Shown piece after piece: positions 46,466 to 59,152 of a stretch of 64,000 bases of DNA. The DNA comes from Dioscorea cayenensis subsp. rotundata. Taxonomy: Eukaryota > Streptophyta > Magnoliopsida > Dioscoreales > Dioscoreaceae. The notes under the pieces are model-generated. The model saw only the letters and a program-made list of their open reading frames with translations. It was not told where the DNA came from and ran no database searches. Each line of letters begins with the position of its first letter. The stretch's first letter is position 1. Both the position numbers and the translations under genes were made by a program. The stretch is from NCBI RefSeq assembly GCF_009730915.1, contig NC_052481.1, positions 16,612,386 through 16,676,385 of the forward strand. The letters are read 5' to 3'.

Positions 46466-48050
46466 CTAAAATTTTGTTGCCTTCCTTGTAAGCTTTGTCA
46501 ATGGTGCGGCTAAGACTGAGAACCCCTCCACAAACCGTCTATAGTAACCAGCTAACCCCAAAAAGCTGCGAACCTTTGTCACACTGGTTGGCCTCTTCCA
46601 CTCAACAATTGCTTCAACCTTCTTAGGATCAACAGAAAACCATCTTTGGTTATAACATGACCAAGAAAAGCTACCTTGTTCAACCAAAACTCGCACTTCA
46701 AAAATTTTGCAAACAATTTAATCTCCCTCAAGATCCCTAACACAATCCTCAAATGCTCTTCAAGCTCTTCTCGGCTTTTTGAATAGACCAGAAATATCAT
46801 CAATAAAGATAACTACAAACCTATCCAAGAATAGTTTGAAGGTTCTATTCATCAGGTCCATAAAAGCAGCTGGTGCATTCGTCAACCCGAACGGCATTAC
46901 AAGAAACTCATGGTGCCCATAGCGAGTTCAGAATGCAGATTTTGGCACATCTTCCGGCTTGATCTTCAACTGGTGGTATCCCGATCTAAGGTCAATCTTG
47001 GAAAATACCTGGGAACCATGCAACTGATCAAAAAGATCATCGATCCGTGGTAATGGATATTTGTTCTTCACTATCACCTTGTTCAACTCCCGGTAGTCAA
47101 TGCACAACTGCAACGTACCATCTTTCTTCTTCACAAATAACATGGGAGCACCCCACGGAGAAACACTGGGTCGAATAAAACCTTTCTCCAAAAGTTCCTC
47201 AAGTTGCTTCTTCAACTCCTTCAATTCAGCAGATGCCATCCTGTAAGGAGCTTTAGAGATGTGGCTGGTTCCTGGAACTAAATCAATAACAAACTCCACT
47301 TCTCTGTCTGGAGGTAGACCAGGAAGATCTTCAGGAAAAACATCATGAAACTCACTAACCAATGGAATATCCTGTAACATTGGCCCTTCTAGTTTTTCAT
47401 CAACCACTGTGGCAAGAAATCCCGCGAACCCACCTAAGAGTAATTTCTGAGCTTGTAAAGTGGAAATCACACGAGGCGGTGATGCAGACTCACTCCCATG
47501 AAAGGTAAACTCTGCTTCTCCAGGGATTTTAAAGACTACCCTTCTTGCATGACAATCAACTACAACATGACAAGCAGATAGAAAATCCATCCCCAAAATA
47601 ATATCATAATCATTCATGCTCATAACATGCAGGCGAGCTAGCAACTCATGACCAACAATAATAATAGGACAATTCTCACAGGCTCTATCAAGAACAACAT
47701 CAACTCCCACAGGGGTGGTGACACACAAATCATATTCCACAGTTATAACAGGCAAGGCATGCTTACGAATAAATGTAGATGAGATAAACGAATGTGTAGC
47801 TCTAAAATTAAATAATGCGCAGGCATATACAGAATAAACTGATAAGGCAACTGACACTACTGCATTAGAAACATGGGCATCCTCCTTAGTCATCGCATAA
47901 ACACGTCTTTGTGTCTTCGACCTTCCTGCCTCTTGATTAGTTGAGGAAGATGGCTGCTCACTGACCAACTCCTTCCCAACACGCTGACCTGAGGAAACTT
48001 GAGGCTTTGGTGCAGGCACATACCTAGAGTTCTGCCCACTAGATGCCCTC
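46466..48050 (-). pseudogene. Tekay protease and reverse transcriptase
   Basis: Protease region [16 protein letters not shown]: the family has F-D-S-G-A-T-H-S-F, so the catalytic Asp is Asn and Ser-Gly are Phe-Arg. [75 protein letters not shown], then TGA (46928) where Arg of AFRTRYG is expected, then [12 protein letters not shown] and VVIFIDDI. Frameshifts after FIDDI and near 46650; the C-terminal part FLGLAGYYRRFVEGFS is in another frame. Non-functional. Confidence 0.85.
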
Positions 48051-49150
48051 TGTGCTCCAGAATACTGTTGTGGGCACCCTGCAATACGATGCTCCAAACT
48101 GCCACACCTAAAGCAAGCTCCCGTAGTACGGCTGTAATCTGCAGTCGCATGAGCACCTTCACAAGTAGCACATCCTTTCTGACCAGAACGTGGGAGAGCA
48201 GATGAGAATTTCCCGGATCATGGAGCTGGCGGTCCATTAACAGTCCGGGAAGCATTCTGCCCTGCATCCAACCTAGGTTTTCCTCCACCTCCAGACCGAC
48301 GGTTTTCCTGATTATCAAAGCTTCTGTCTCTCTTCTTCTGAAATTTCTTCTACTGATCCTTAGTGTCACTCCATACAGTATCTAGGGACTTAGCACACCA
48401 CACAACCTCTGCATAGCTGGTTAGGTGTAGAGCGGCTAACCCACGATGAATGTGTGCATGCAAGCCTCCCTCGAAGCGTCTGGCATTGCTCTGGTCATTA
48501 TCAACTAATTTCGGAGCATACCTGGAAAGCCTGTCAAACTCCATCTCATACTCATCAATAGTCATACTTCCCTGAGTCAGATTAATGAACTCCCTCTCAA
48601 ACAAAAACATCTTGTCCCTGGTGAAGTACTTACAGAAAAGGGCTTTCCTCAGTTGCTCCCAAGATTCAAACTCCTTCCCCTGACAAACGCGAAGTTCTCC
48701 TCTGTACCAGTGGTTCACTAGACCCTTGAGCATGTACACCATGAAGCTAAGCTTTTCGTCTTCAGTGCACTTCATTACTGGGAACGCCTTCTCCATTTCC
48801 TCTACCCACACTTCCAATTCATCAGGATTGGTAGTGCCCTCAAATGCGGGTGGACCAGACCTCTTGAATTCTATCACTGTTTTCTCTTTTGGTGCTGCAA
48901 AAGGAGGAGGAGGAGGTGGTGGGGGTGGTGTTGGCACCTGATGCTGCCTCTGATCACGCACTAACCCTACCACTTCTCTCATTAATTCCAGTATAACTCC
49001 TTGGCTGTCACCCGTATTTGTCCCCCCTTCAATAGGAACTTCCATTCCTTCTTCAATGGGGACTTCCCTGGTAGCAGAAGCTTGTCCAAATAATTCGCCA
49101 ACACTTCTGCTAGCAGCTCTACGGGGCGACATTCTGCGAGGTAAACCCAA
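48050..49150 (-). pseudogene. Tekay gag
   Basis: 266 codons (49150-48350), with MSPRRAASRSVGEL, a Pro run, GPPAFEGTTNPDELEVWVEE, then FINLTQGSMTIDEYEMEFDR and a TAG in place of Gln at 48350. The same frame continues through a TGA to the knuckle [14 protein letters not shown] (about 48110-48070). All of gag, protease and the first part of RT are in one frame broken only by nonsense changes. Confidence 0.82.
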
Positions 49151-49296
49151 ATGGAATCAGACAAGCACAAACAAAAAGGTCCTATCAGATTAACTAGCAC
49201 CTAAGGATGCCAAACTATACATGAGTCAGATCACCCTAGTACACTAAATCAAAAGATTTCTGCTTGGAAACTAAGATCATAGTTACATGAAATTGA

Positions 49297-49312
49297 GAAC
49301 TCTTTGATACCA
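49297..49312 (-). other. Tekay primer-binding site (initiator tRNA-Met type)
   Basis: TGGTATCAAAGAGTTC on the minus strand, eight bases after the 5' LTR end. TGGTATCA is the usual iMet match. Confidence 0.85.
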
Positions 49313-49320
49313 CTTAGATT

Positions 49321-52024
49321 TGTCACGCCTCTAGCCCAAGGCATTGACAAACGACCGTATACCCATAAGGTCGAGACCCAATGGACATGCCAGGCCTCAA
49401 TATCTGTCTTACAAAAATAAAAGATAACAAGGTACTAACATCACAAGAACATAAGAATTTAAGGGATACAATAACTAGGTTCACAACTATGATCCAAGGA
49501 AACTAAAAGTACAAGGTTCAAAGCTTAAACAATTAACATATCCAAGTTCACAACAGAAAGACATTTGACATGATAACCAACTGGTGTTCGCTCAACGGTC
49601 TCCGCTAAGCTATCCTCCACACACTTACTCCTGATCTGAAAAGGATAAAACCACTATTTATGAGTTGACAACCCAGTAAGCAACCACTAAAAATATAGGG
49701 ATCACTAAACTCAATAATTTCACAAAACATGCTTAAGTGTAATATTGTACAATAAGTATTAGAAATAAACTCAGAATTCAGTGTATTTCAACAAGCAAAA
49801 TTTTTCAAACAAATAAGTATACTTGTCCCCCAATTAACTAATGCCAAAAACAAAACCACATAATTCATATATTTAAACTCGGTGACCCGAGTCAGAGTGT
49901 CAGAATTCATCTATTTACATTCGGTGACCCGAGCCAAATTTTCAGAGCCGTTATTCTCCACCGACGGAACAATGCGAAACTAGTTTCTTATCAGAGTCAG
50001 AGTACGTGTTGACACGGTCAATGTTTAACCCCCAGTGACAGAGTTATTGCAAAGTTAATTTGGGGACTACAGGTCTCTGTATTAAAATATGTCCGGTCCA
50101 AAATCATTGTCAATGCAAAAATAATAAAATTCGCCGATCCCTTTTTTTCTAATGAAAAATAATTTCAATTATTACAAAATGACAATGACTTAACTTAGTT
50201 AATAATTAAATCACAATATTCATAATATAATAAAAAACCAAATAATGAACACCATTTAAGTAAACATAGTTGACAGCTTAATGATTAATATGGAAAATGC
50301 TTAAGTATACAAAGAACCCCTCACTGACTTTCTAGTTAACAAATTGAATAGTGAATTTCAAACAATTCAGTGATTCCCAAATAACAAAGGTTTATATAGA
50401 TTTCAGAATAAAAATAATAATAATAAAGTATATCATATAATAATTAACTTAAACTTGCAGAAAGAAGATGTGATATAATTAATCAAATTATTAGAGATTA
50501 ATCAGTTAAATAAACTAATAAACACATGAAAGATTTGTAAATTCTGACAGTGAAGGTATGCACAATAGTCAAAACAAAAGGTATTAAATTAACCTATCAT
50601 TCTTTCAACAGTAAACTCAAAGTAATTAAATAATTATGTAGATCGTTATCGGTAATCAAAATTTAATGTATATATATATATATGTTTATATGTGGTTTAC
50701 TTACCTGGAAAATCCCCAAGTTATAGAATCCACTTAGAACCTATAATCAGAATTTGAACAATGGCCCTAAAACATAAACATTATATCTTGACTTAGAATT
50801 CTCAGCTTAAATAATACAATAACCATTTGCTAGCAATCAACAAGCATCTAAAATATTAAATAGGCAACTTTATAATATAATCGATGACCAAGATCAACCC
50901 TAAAAACAAAATTAACCAGTTACCAATGATTTAATTACTATTCATAACAGGGATGTACCATGTATTAAATCTTATAATGACAGAAAATTTTATAACAATT
51001 AACACTTACAGTATACATATATGTATATCTGCACACACCTTTAAAATTTTGGCTACAGAACTGAAGAATCATTCCAGCCACCAATTTGGTATATATATAC
51101 ATATATATACATGTAAACAAAGTACAAGGCTTCAATTAAACATGTGCATTCAATGGATAGCATGGTTGCTCTTAACCTAACAATGACCCTATTGACAACC
51201 TATACTAGCTTTTGAAAATAACAATGTAATTAATGAAATTACTAGCCACTCACTGCAACAGAGATCAAAGTGCATGCTTCTTCTTATATATATATATATA
51301 TATATATATACAAATCACTTAAAACAAAAACCAACATGGAAATGAAAGTGGCTGGTGGATTCTTCTTATATATATATATATATATATATATATCTGTACA
51401 CACACTAGCCACTCATCTAAAACAGAGATCAAATAGAGATTAAAGTGGCGTATTAAAAGAAGAATCCTGAAATTATTCACTAACTACAAAATTTAATGAC
51501 CCAAGTCATGCTCGTTCTTTCTCTTCTCTATTTTTCCAAAATCAAGAACCCGAACATAATTTAACCCTAAAAATATATCAAAGCATACAGAGTTCTAAGA
51601 AAGGGTAAGATACCTGTTAACTTTTTCAAGGATAAAACCAGCTACTCTTGACCACATTTGAAAACCCTAAAATAGATTAAAACAAAGAGGAGAAACCCTA
51701 ACCATTAAGGAAAACGAAACAAAAACTAATAAAAGATAAACAATTCGAAGAAGGAATAAGGGAACCTACTACAAATACTCCTAGGTAAGCACTCGACACA
51801 AATAATCTTCTCGTCCTTGCCACACACCCCCAACGTTGATCAACGAGCGAAAGAGGATGGCTACGTAGTTATTTGATTTTAGCGATTTTATTTTTATCCC
51901 GTAACCACTAGTGGTTACCAGGAACGTGGAGGCTCACGATTCCTGAAAGATAAGGTTGGTTTGAAAATTTTAAATACTTTTTTTTAAAACATGAAAAGAG
52001 TTTAAAATACAAGTAGGGTCCACA
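49321..52024 (-). repeat. Tekay 5' LTR (2,704 bp)
   Basis: Plus-strand ends TGTCACGCCTCTAG (49321) and GGGTCCACA (52024), so TG...CA. It contains (TA)n runs at 51283-51310 and 51368-51392, with a ~65-base block between them that is absent from the other LTR. Confidence 0.9.
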
Positions 52025-52516
52025 TGGTGGCTGATTTCTCTGCGTGGAATGTGCAAAGTAATGTAGCGGTAATCAAAGTGGGCCATCACCTCCTGAGCTT
52101 GGGCAATGAGGATGCAACGCTGAGGCGCCACAACCTCAGCCCCACATTGCCTTTTATTATTATTATTTTTATATTTTTAAATTTATTTTATTTTAATTAA
52201 TTGTGTATATAGAAAATGGGTGCTCAGGCGCTGTACATGGGGCGCCTGAGCGACCATATTCTATTTAGAACTTTAAGTAGTGGTTTTTATTTAGTTATTT
52301 ATTTATTTATTTTAATTAAATAATTAATTAATTAATTTTTTAACACTATTGACACATCTATAAGATAAATAAAACGGAAAAAAACTAGCACAAGGTTATA
52401 AATAGAGTAAAATAATAATAAAATAAATAAAATAAAGGATTAGAAATGCCTTGGGTGTCTCCCAAAAAGCGCTTGGTTTATTGTCTTCAGCCCGACGACT
52501 TCTCTGTATTTTTTTT
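52025..52516 (-). other. Athila spacer after integrase
   Basis: AT-rich, no ORF. At 52222-52255 GGTGCTCAGGCGCTGTACAT and GGGGCGCCTGAGCG form an inverted pair of GGCGC-type motifs like those in the Athila LTR. Confidence 0.5.
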
Positions 52517-53560
52517 TTATGGTGAGTTAAGGATGATGTTCATTTTGTCTTTGTCAAAATTCCCCTCAAAATATAGCTTTAACCTCTGTCCATTAACTTT
52601 GAAAGCACCTTTTTTGGGATGATTGATCTTCACTACGCCATAAGGGAACACCTTGGTGACGGTGAATGGTCCAGACCATTTTGACTTCAATTTACCTGGA
52701 AATAATCGTAACTTTGAGTTAAATAAAAGTACATGTTGTCCTGGCCGAAATTCTTTACGCAAGATGAATTTGTCATGCCAAGCTTTTGTTCTTTCTTTAT
52801 AAATTTTTGCATTTTCATGGGCTTCATTTCGAAATTCATCAAGCTCATTTAACTACAAAATACGTTTCTCTCCTGCTGCTTGCATGCTCATATTCAACTG
52901 TTTCATAGCCCAATAAGCTTTATGTTCCAACTCAACAGGAAGATGACACTGTTTACCATAGACTAGCCGATATGGGGACATTCCAATTGGTGTTTTAAAA
53001 GCAGTGCGATATGCCCATAATGCATCATTTAGTTTCTTAGCCCAATCTTTACGAGAATTGCTTACCATTTTCTCCAAAATCTGTTTTACTTGTCGATTAG
53101 ATATTTCTGCTTGTCCATTGGTCTATGGGTGATATGCTAATGATGTTTTATGTTTGACTCCATACTTCAATAATAGGGATTCAAATGGTTTGTTGCAAAA
53201 GTGTAAACCTCCATCACTTACTATTGCACATGGAACACCAAACCTTGTGAAAATAAACTTTTGAATAAAATTGCATACCACTTTACCATCATTTGTATGA
53301 GTTGCTACAGCTTCTACCCACTTGGATACATAGTCGACTGCAAGCAAGATGTACTTGTTATTATATGATGAAGGAAAAGGTCCCATAAAATCTTTGCCCC
53401 ATACATTAAATAGTTCTACTTCAAGCATATTCTTCAAAGGCATTTCATTCCACTTAGAAATATTTCCCATTCTTTGACAGCGATCATAAGAAGTGACAAA
53501 AACATGAGCGTCTTTAAATAAGGTTGGCTAATAAAATCCTGACTGAAGAATTTTTGCAGC
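52517..53560 (-). pseudogene. Athila integrase
   Basis: From [25 protein letters not shown] (first D), AIVSDGGLHFCN (second D), then a TAG where Gln of HPQTNGQAE is expected, then NGQAEISNR (Glu), [39 protein letters not shown] and the C-terminal [15 protein letters not shown], ending TGA/TAA near 52517. A frameshift lies upstream near 53460 in the zinc-domain linker. Confidence 0.85.
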
Positions 53561-55506
53561 TGTTCTGTTACCCCCAAAGTGCCTCCACACTCAAGTGTAT
53601 GACAATGATGCAACAAATCTTCCATCTCTTCTTCAGGAACACAACGCCTTATGATTTGATAAGCACAATGCTTGTACAATACTGGTTCCTCCCAATAATA
53701 ATGCTTTACATCAGAGTGAAACTTTTTTCTTTGTTGGTATGACAATTCGGGTGGAAGAATATTAGCTGCAAGGTAATTTACATAGTCAGCATACCATAGA
53801 GGGCGATTATGAGATACTGCAAGTATTTGTTCATTAGGGAAGTTATCACCAATAAGCACTTCTGATGGCAACATGTCATTAGCTAACTCTAGTCTAGAAA
53901 GATGATCCGCAACTAGATTCTTTGAACCCTTCTTATCTCTGATCTCCAAATCAAATTCTTGTAATAATAGCACCCACCGAATAAGTCTTGGCTTTGCATC
54001 CTTATTAGCTAAGAGATATTTAATTGCTGAATGATCAGTAAAGACAATAACTCTGTTCCCAATTAAGTATGGCCGGAATTTGTCAAAGGCAAAAACGATA
54101 GCCAATAATTCTTTTTCTGTTGTTACATAATTAAGTTGTGCCTAATTGAGAGTCCGACTTGCATAGTAGATGACGCGGAACACCCGATCACTATGTTGGC
54201 CAAAAATAGCTCCAACTGCATAATCACTTGCATTACACATCAGTTCAAATGGCAATTCCCAGTTTGGAGTCACAATTATGGGTGTTGACACGAGTTTGTC
54301 CTTCAAAATAAAGAAGGCCCATTTACATTCTTCATCAAACACAAAAGAGACTCCCTTCTCAAGAAGATGAGACAATGGCTTGGCGATCTTGGAGAAATCT
54401 TTGATAAACCTTCTATAAAATCCGGCATGACCAAGAAAACTCCGAACTCCTTTAACTGATGTTAGGGGTGGTAACTTTTCAATTGTTTCAATCTTTGCTT
54501 GATCAACTTCAATGCCTTTGGATGAAATTTTGTGACCCAATACTATACCCTCACTAACCATGAAGTGACACTTTTCCCAATTCAGCACTAAGTTGGTTTC
54601 TTCACATCGTTTCAACACTAATTGTAGATTATCCAAGCAGTTGTCAAATGAGCTTCCAACAACAGAGAAATCATCCATAAAAACTTTAATTATATGTTCC
54701 ACTATGCCAGAGAAAATTGCCATCATACATCTTTGAAAAGTGCCAGGCGCATTACATAGTCCAAATGGCATCCTTCTGAAGGCAAATATGCCATATGAAC
54801 ATGTAAAGGTGGTCTTCTCTTGGTCTTCTAGGGCAATGGCAATTTGATTATAGCCTGAGTAACCATCTAAGAAGCAGTAATATTCATGTCCTGCCAATCG
54901 ATCTAACATTTGATCAATAAAAGGAAAAGGGAAGTGATCTTTTCATGTGTCTTTATTTAACTTCCTGTAATCGATACAAACCCTCCAGCCAGTTACTGTT
55001 CTTGTAGGGATCAACTCATTGTTTTGATTCTTGACCACTGTCATACCTCCTTTTTTAGGAACTACTTGCACTGGACTTACCCATGAACTGTCTGAAATTG
55101 GGTAAATTACCCCGGCATCCAACCACTTTAATATTTCTTTTCTTACCACTTTCATGGTTCAGTTTAACCTTCTTTGTGCTTCTACGGATGGCTTGCTATT
55201 ATCTTGCAAATAAATTCGATGCATACATATAGATGGTTGTATTCCTCTAATATCAGCTAATAACCATCCAATTGCTGATTTGTGCTCCCTCAAAACTCTC
55301 AATAGCTTGTCTTCTTCTTTAAGAGAAAGTGATGACGAAATAATCACTAGTAGGGTAGTGGATTCTCCCAAATATGCATAATGGAGATGTGTTGGTAAAG
55401 GTTTTAATTCAAGAATTGGTGGTTCGTTAATTGATGGACTGAGACATATAGAATTTTGTCCCAATGGTTCAAAGTACTTCCTCCTATTTGGCTCAAAACA
55501 ATCCAT
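53434..55506 (-). pseudogene. Athila reverse transcriptase and RNase H
   Basis: Starts CFEPNRRKYFEPLG, then EAQRRLN-stop-MKVVRKEILKWLDAG, VSPVQVVPKKGGMTVVKN, VCIDYRKLNKDT-stop-KDHFPFPF, then FLDGYSGYNQIAIA, MPFGLCNAPGTFQRCMMAIF and catalytic VFMDDFSVVG. RNase [27 protein letters not shown] and VADHLSRL. Zinc domain of integrase [11 protein letters not shown]. Four nonsense sites in an otherwise well-kept frame. Confidence 0.87.
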
Positions 55507-57842
55507 AATCTAGATATTCTTTCACCTCCATCTCTTCTAAATCATCAATATACTCTTGAGTCAAGCTGGCCTCCAAGGAATCTTGTAACTTCACTGAGTT
55601 AGGCAGTATTACCTGCATATCATTTATACGAAAGCAACAATCACTTGCTTGAGGATATTTAATAACATCAAAAACATTGAAAGTCACTTCTTCTTCTTGG
55701 ACCCGAAGACATAATTCCCCCCTTTTCACATCAATAAGCGCTTTCCCAGGAGCTAGAAATGGTCTGCCTAGCAGAATTGGTATATCTTTGTCTTCTTCCA
55801 TGTCAAGTACAATGAAATCAGCTGGAAATATGAACTTATCTATCTTGACAAGAATATCTTCAATTACTTCCCTGGGATGCTTTAATGAACGATCTGCTAG
55901 TTGCAATGTGACTGTAGTAGGCCGCGCTTCTCCCAAGTTAAGCTTCTTGAAGATTGATAAGGGCATTAAATTGATACTTGCTCCCAAATCACATAATGCC
56001 CTCTCAAACACCACATTCCCAATCGAGCATGGGATGGTAAAACTGCTTGGATCCTTGAGTTTGGGTGGCAACTTCTTTTGCAAGATTGCACTGCATTCTT
56101 CAGTAAGTGTGTCTGTCTCATAATCCTTAAGCTTCCTTTTGTTTGATAGAATTTTTTTCATAAACTTCATATAGCTTGGCATTTGTTCAAGAGCTTCAGC
56201 AAATGGGATATTAATGTGAAGTTTCTTGAATACATCTAAGAATTTAGCAAACTGCTGGTCAAGCTTATTCTTCTTCAGGCACTGAGGAAAAGGGATTCTG
56301 CTAAATCTATCTTGTGGTAATGATGCTTCAATCTGAGATTCAGATTTATTGTGCTCAAGGTTATTTTGATCATGCTTCTGATCTACAGACTCAGACATTT
56401 TCTCTGGCATCTTCAATTCCTTTCCACTTCTCAAAGTAATTGCACTACATTGTTCATTGCCACTCTTTCTTGGATTTACCTCGGATGTGCTAGGCAAGTT
56501 TCCTTGTTGTCTCTCTGTTAACATACCTGCCATTTGACTTAGCTGAACCTCTAAATTCCTGATTTGTGCAGACTGATTTTGTAGGCTAGTGTGAGTTTCA
56601 TTCATGAACTGCGTTTGAGTTGTAGCTAACTGAGCCATTGCTTCCTCCAGATTTAGTTTCTTCTTGTGGTAAATTGATTTGTTCTTGCATGGTTGAGTTA
56701 TTTTTCCAAGACAGGTTAGGATGATTTCGCCATCCTGGATTATACCTATTGGAGTCGGGGTTATCTTGTTACCTGTTGAAATTCCCCACATATTGAGCTT
56801 GCTCTACTGTCATTTGTAACAAAGAAATACTAATTGGACATTCAAAGCTTTGATGAGGCCCACTCCACATTTCACAAGCCAGAGTGGTAGTCTTTACTAC
56901 ATTTACTGCCAAATTATTGTTTTGTAACTGCTTTGAGAGAGCTGCTATTTGGGCTGAAAGGTTGGTAATGGCATCTATCTCATGTACTCCAGCCACCTTC
57001 CTTGGCATGTTTCGCTCATTAGGCCATTGATAGTTGTTAGCAGCCATATCTTCTAGCAATTCATATGCCTCATTAATAGTTTTTTTCATTAAGGCTCCAC
57101 CTGCAGATGCATCCACTAATGTTCTGGTAGTGTTGTTCAGACCTTGGTAAAAGTTTTGGATCTGCATCCACTTATGCAACCCATGACAAGGACATTTCCT
57201 TAATAATTCCTTGTATCTTTCCCATGCCTTATATAAAGTTTCACCTTCATATTGAGCGAAATTATTGATTTCAATCTGCATCTTTGCTGTTTTGGCTGGT
57301 GGAAAGAATTTGGCAAGGAATTTCTGAACAAGATCATCCCATGTAACAATGGAATCCGGTGACAATGAATTCAACCAATTTCTTGCTTTGTCTCTTAGAG
57401 AGAAAGGAAATAGACGTAGGCAAACTGCTTCATCGTCCACTCCATTATACTTAAATGTATCACAAGCTTCAAGAAAGTTCGCGATATGAAGATTGGGGTC
57501 TTCATTAGGTAGCCCATTGAACTGAATTGCTTGAATCATTTGAAGAGTCACCGGCTTCAGCTCAAAGTTGTTTTCTTGAATGACTGGCCGCCTAATCGCA
57601 GGTTGAATGCCAGTTGATGGCATTTCATAATCACGCAAAACCATTGGTTGATTGACCACCATTGGATTATTAAATACTTGCTCATTCGCTGATGCATTGA
57701 ACCTAGCTCTTGTTTCCTCAGGATTATCCATGGCTTCTAGCGATTGATTATTTGTAAGGCTTATCTTCTTCCTGTTCGTGCGACACGTACGTTCTATTAC
57801 AGAGTCAAAAGGTATGAGACTTTCAGTACCAAATTTTCGCAT
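55493..57842 (-). pseudogene. Athila gag and protease
   Basis: Gag from [18 protein letters not shown], with [57 protein letters not shown] and [19 protein letters not shown], all Athila-typical. A TAA after GNFNR (56769) and a frameshift near 56700 break it. The second frame has AITLRSGKEL and the protease ALCDLGASINLMPLSIFKKL with an intact D-L-G-A active site, then IPILLGRPFLAPGKALIDV. Ends TGA at 55493. Confidence 0.87.
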
Positions 57843-57940
57843 TCAATTTTAACAATTTTGATTAAAAGAAGAAAAAAATCAAGAATAATGAATTATGAAG
57901 TAAAACCAGAGTTTTTTTTTTTTATATTAATAAAGTACAC

Positions 57941-57960
57941 AATCCCCGGCAACGGCGCCA
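57941..57960 (-). other. Athila primer-binding site
   Basis: TGGCGCCGTTGCCGGGGATT on the minus strand, six bases after the 5' LTR end at 57967. This is the tRNA-Asp-type site usual in Athila elements. Confidence 0.88.
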
Positions 57961-57966
57961 AAAACT

Positions 57967-58140
57967 TGTTGGTGTGATTTATATAACACAAGTATACGCT
58001 AACGCAAACAAGTAATATAGTGATAAGAGAGTATCGTTCCCACGAGGATTGAGCTTATTAATTACCAAAATTACTAACCCTAATTCTACTTGATTAATGA
58101 TATTGAAGAGGTTTAATTTAGAAAATCTAATTCAAAGGGC

Positions 58141-58185
<45 letters not shown>

Positions 58186-59147
58186 GGAGAAATCAATGTC
58201 AAGAGATTCTAGGGTTTCCGAGTTCACCTAGACTAATTCCACCTAGATCATCTAATTCAATCAATCAATGTTTGTTTCTTATGTTGTCATCAAATTTCCC
58301 TAAATTACATTTTGATCTTTCTCAAGCATCAATAGCATATTCCACTAGATAAGTTAACATCATCTTTGAGATAACTGTGAACCTATGGAACTCATTAAGC
58401 TCTAAAAATTTATAATGATGCATACAACCTCATAAATATCTCTATTTTATGATGATTGTACGATATTTCAACGAAGACCTAATTCAATTATCACCTCTCG
58501 GTCTCAAATCAAATTAATAATCATGCAATTGGTGATCAAGCAATCACAAGCATTAAGCATAGATTAAAATATCCAACATAGTCTTGAAACAAGCATCAAT
58601 TAAATTAAACAAAGATGAATCTAGAGTTTCATAGTTTGGCTACATCGTAGCCCTAGAAAAAGTATTTAGAACATAATAATTGCAAAGTTTGACATATTAA
58701 TAAGGTTCATAATCAAATAAACAATTCAAAACTAAAAACTAAAGCCTGGCAATGAATCCATACTGAATCTTCACTCCCAGCCTCTTGATCTCTGAAATTC
58801 TCCTCCCTTTTCATCTCAACCCTAGCCCCTTTTATAACATAAAAATCGGGGTAGCACCTAAGTGCCAAAGACTGTAGTGCCTAGGCGCCAAACTTTCTGT
58901 TTGCACCTCTTGATGTTGTAGCACCTAGGCGCTACATTTTCTGTTTTGCTTGTTCCCTCTTTGTTGAAACTTTACTCTTCTTCCTCCAATTTTTTGCCTT
59001 TTACATGTTCTTCCTTCAAATCAATCTCTTTATTTCCTACAATGCAATAACAATAAGATTAGGAGTAAAATTGGTTCAAAATAATTCAAATTTAATTCAT
59101 TATGAGTTAAAGAAGGTCTATATATTGAGTGCAAATTATACTCATCA
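57967..59147 (-). repeat. Athila 5' LTR (right)
   Basis: 1,181 bp, partner of 40843-42026, TGTTGGTGTG...ACTCATCA. Differs by scattered substitutions (many C/T), a longer (AG)n run (58143-58182), and mutated or lost GC palindromes at 58849-58936. Confidence 0.93.
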
Positions 59148-59152
59148 GATGT

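Larger units (their letters stand above)
43315..52024 (-). mobile_element. Tekay/Del-type chromovirus (Ty3/gypsy) nested in the Athila element
   Basis: The 5' LTR on the right (49321-52024, 2,704 bp, TGTGGACC...GTGACA on the minus strand), iMet PBS at 49312-49297, gag, protease, RT, RNase H, integrase and a C-terminal chromodomain down to 44477, polypurine tract 44440-44428, then a truncated 3' LTR (44427-43315). Long LTR, iMet PBS and chromodomain define the chromoviral Tekay/Del group. The coding region has stops and frameshifts. Confidence 0.9.
40843..59147 (-). mobile_element. Athila-type Ty3/gypsy retrotransposon, full length, interrupted by a Tekay element
   Basis: Two LTRs (40843-42026 and 57967-59147), both TGTTG...TCATCA, are flanked by the 5-bp duplication GATGT (40838-40842 and 59148-59152). 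The element reads on the minus strand: PBS next to the right LTR, gag-protease-RT-RNase H-integrase from 57842 to 52517, an env-region ORF at 43325-42996, and a polypurine tract beside the left LTR. The pol part and the env region are separated by the nested element 43315-52024. Every ORF has stops or frameshifts. Confidence 0.93.

Noticed and set aside
55677..56123. 148-codon plus-strand ORF
   Set aside because: Complement of the Athila gag-protease frame; no family resemblance.
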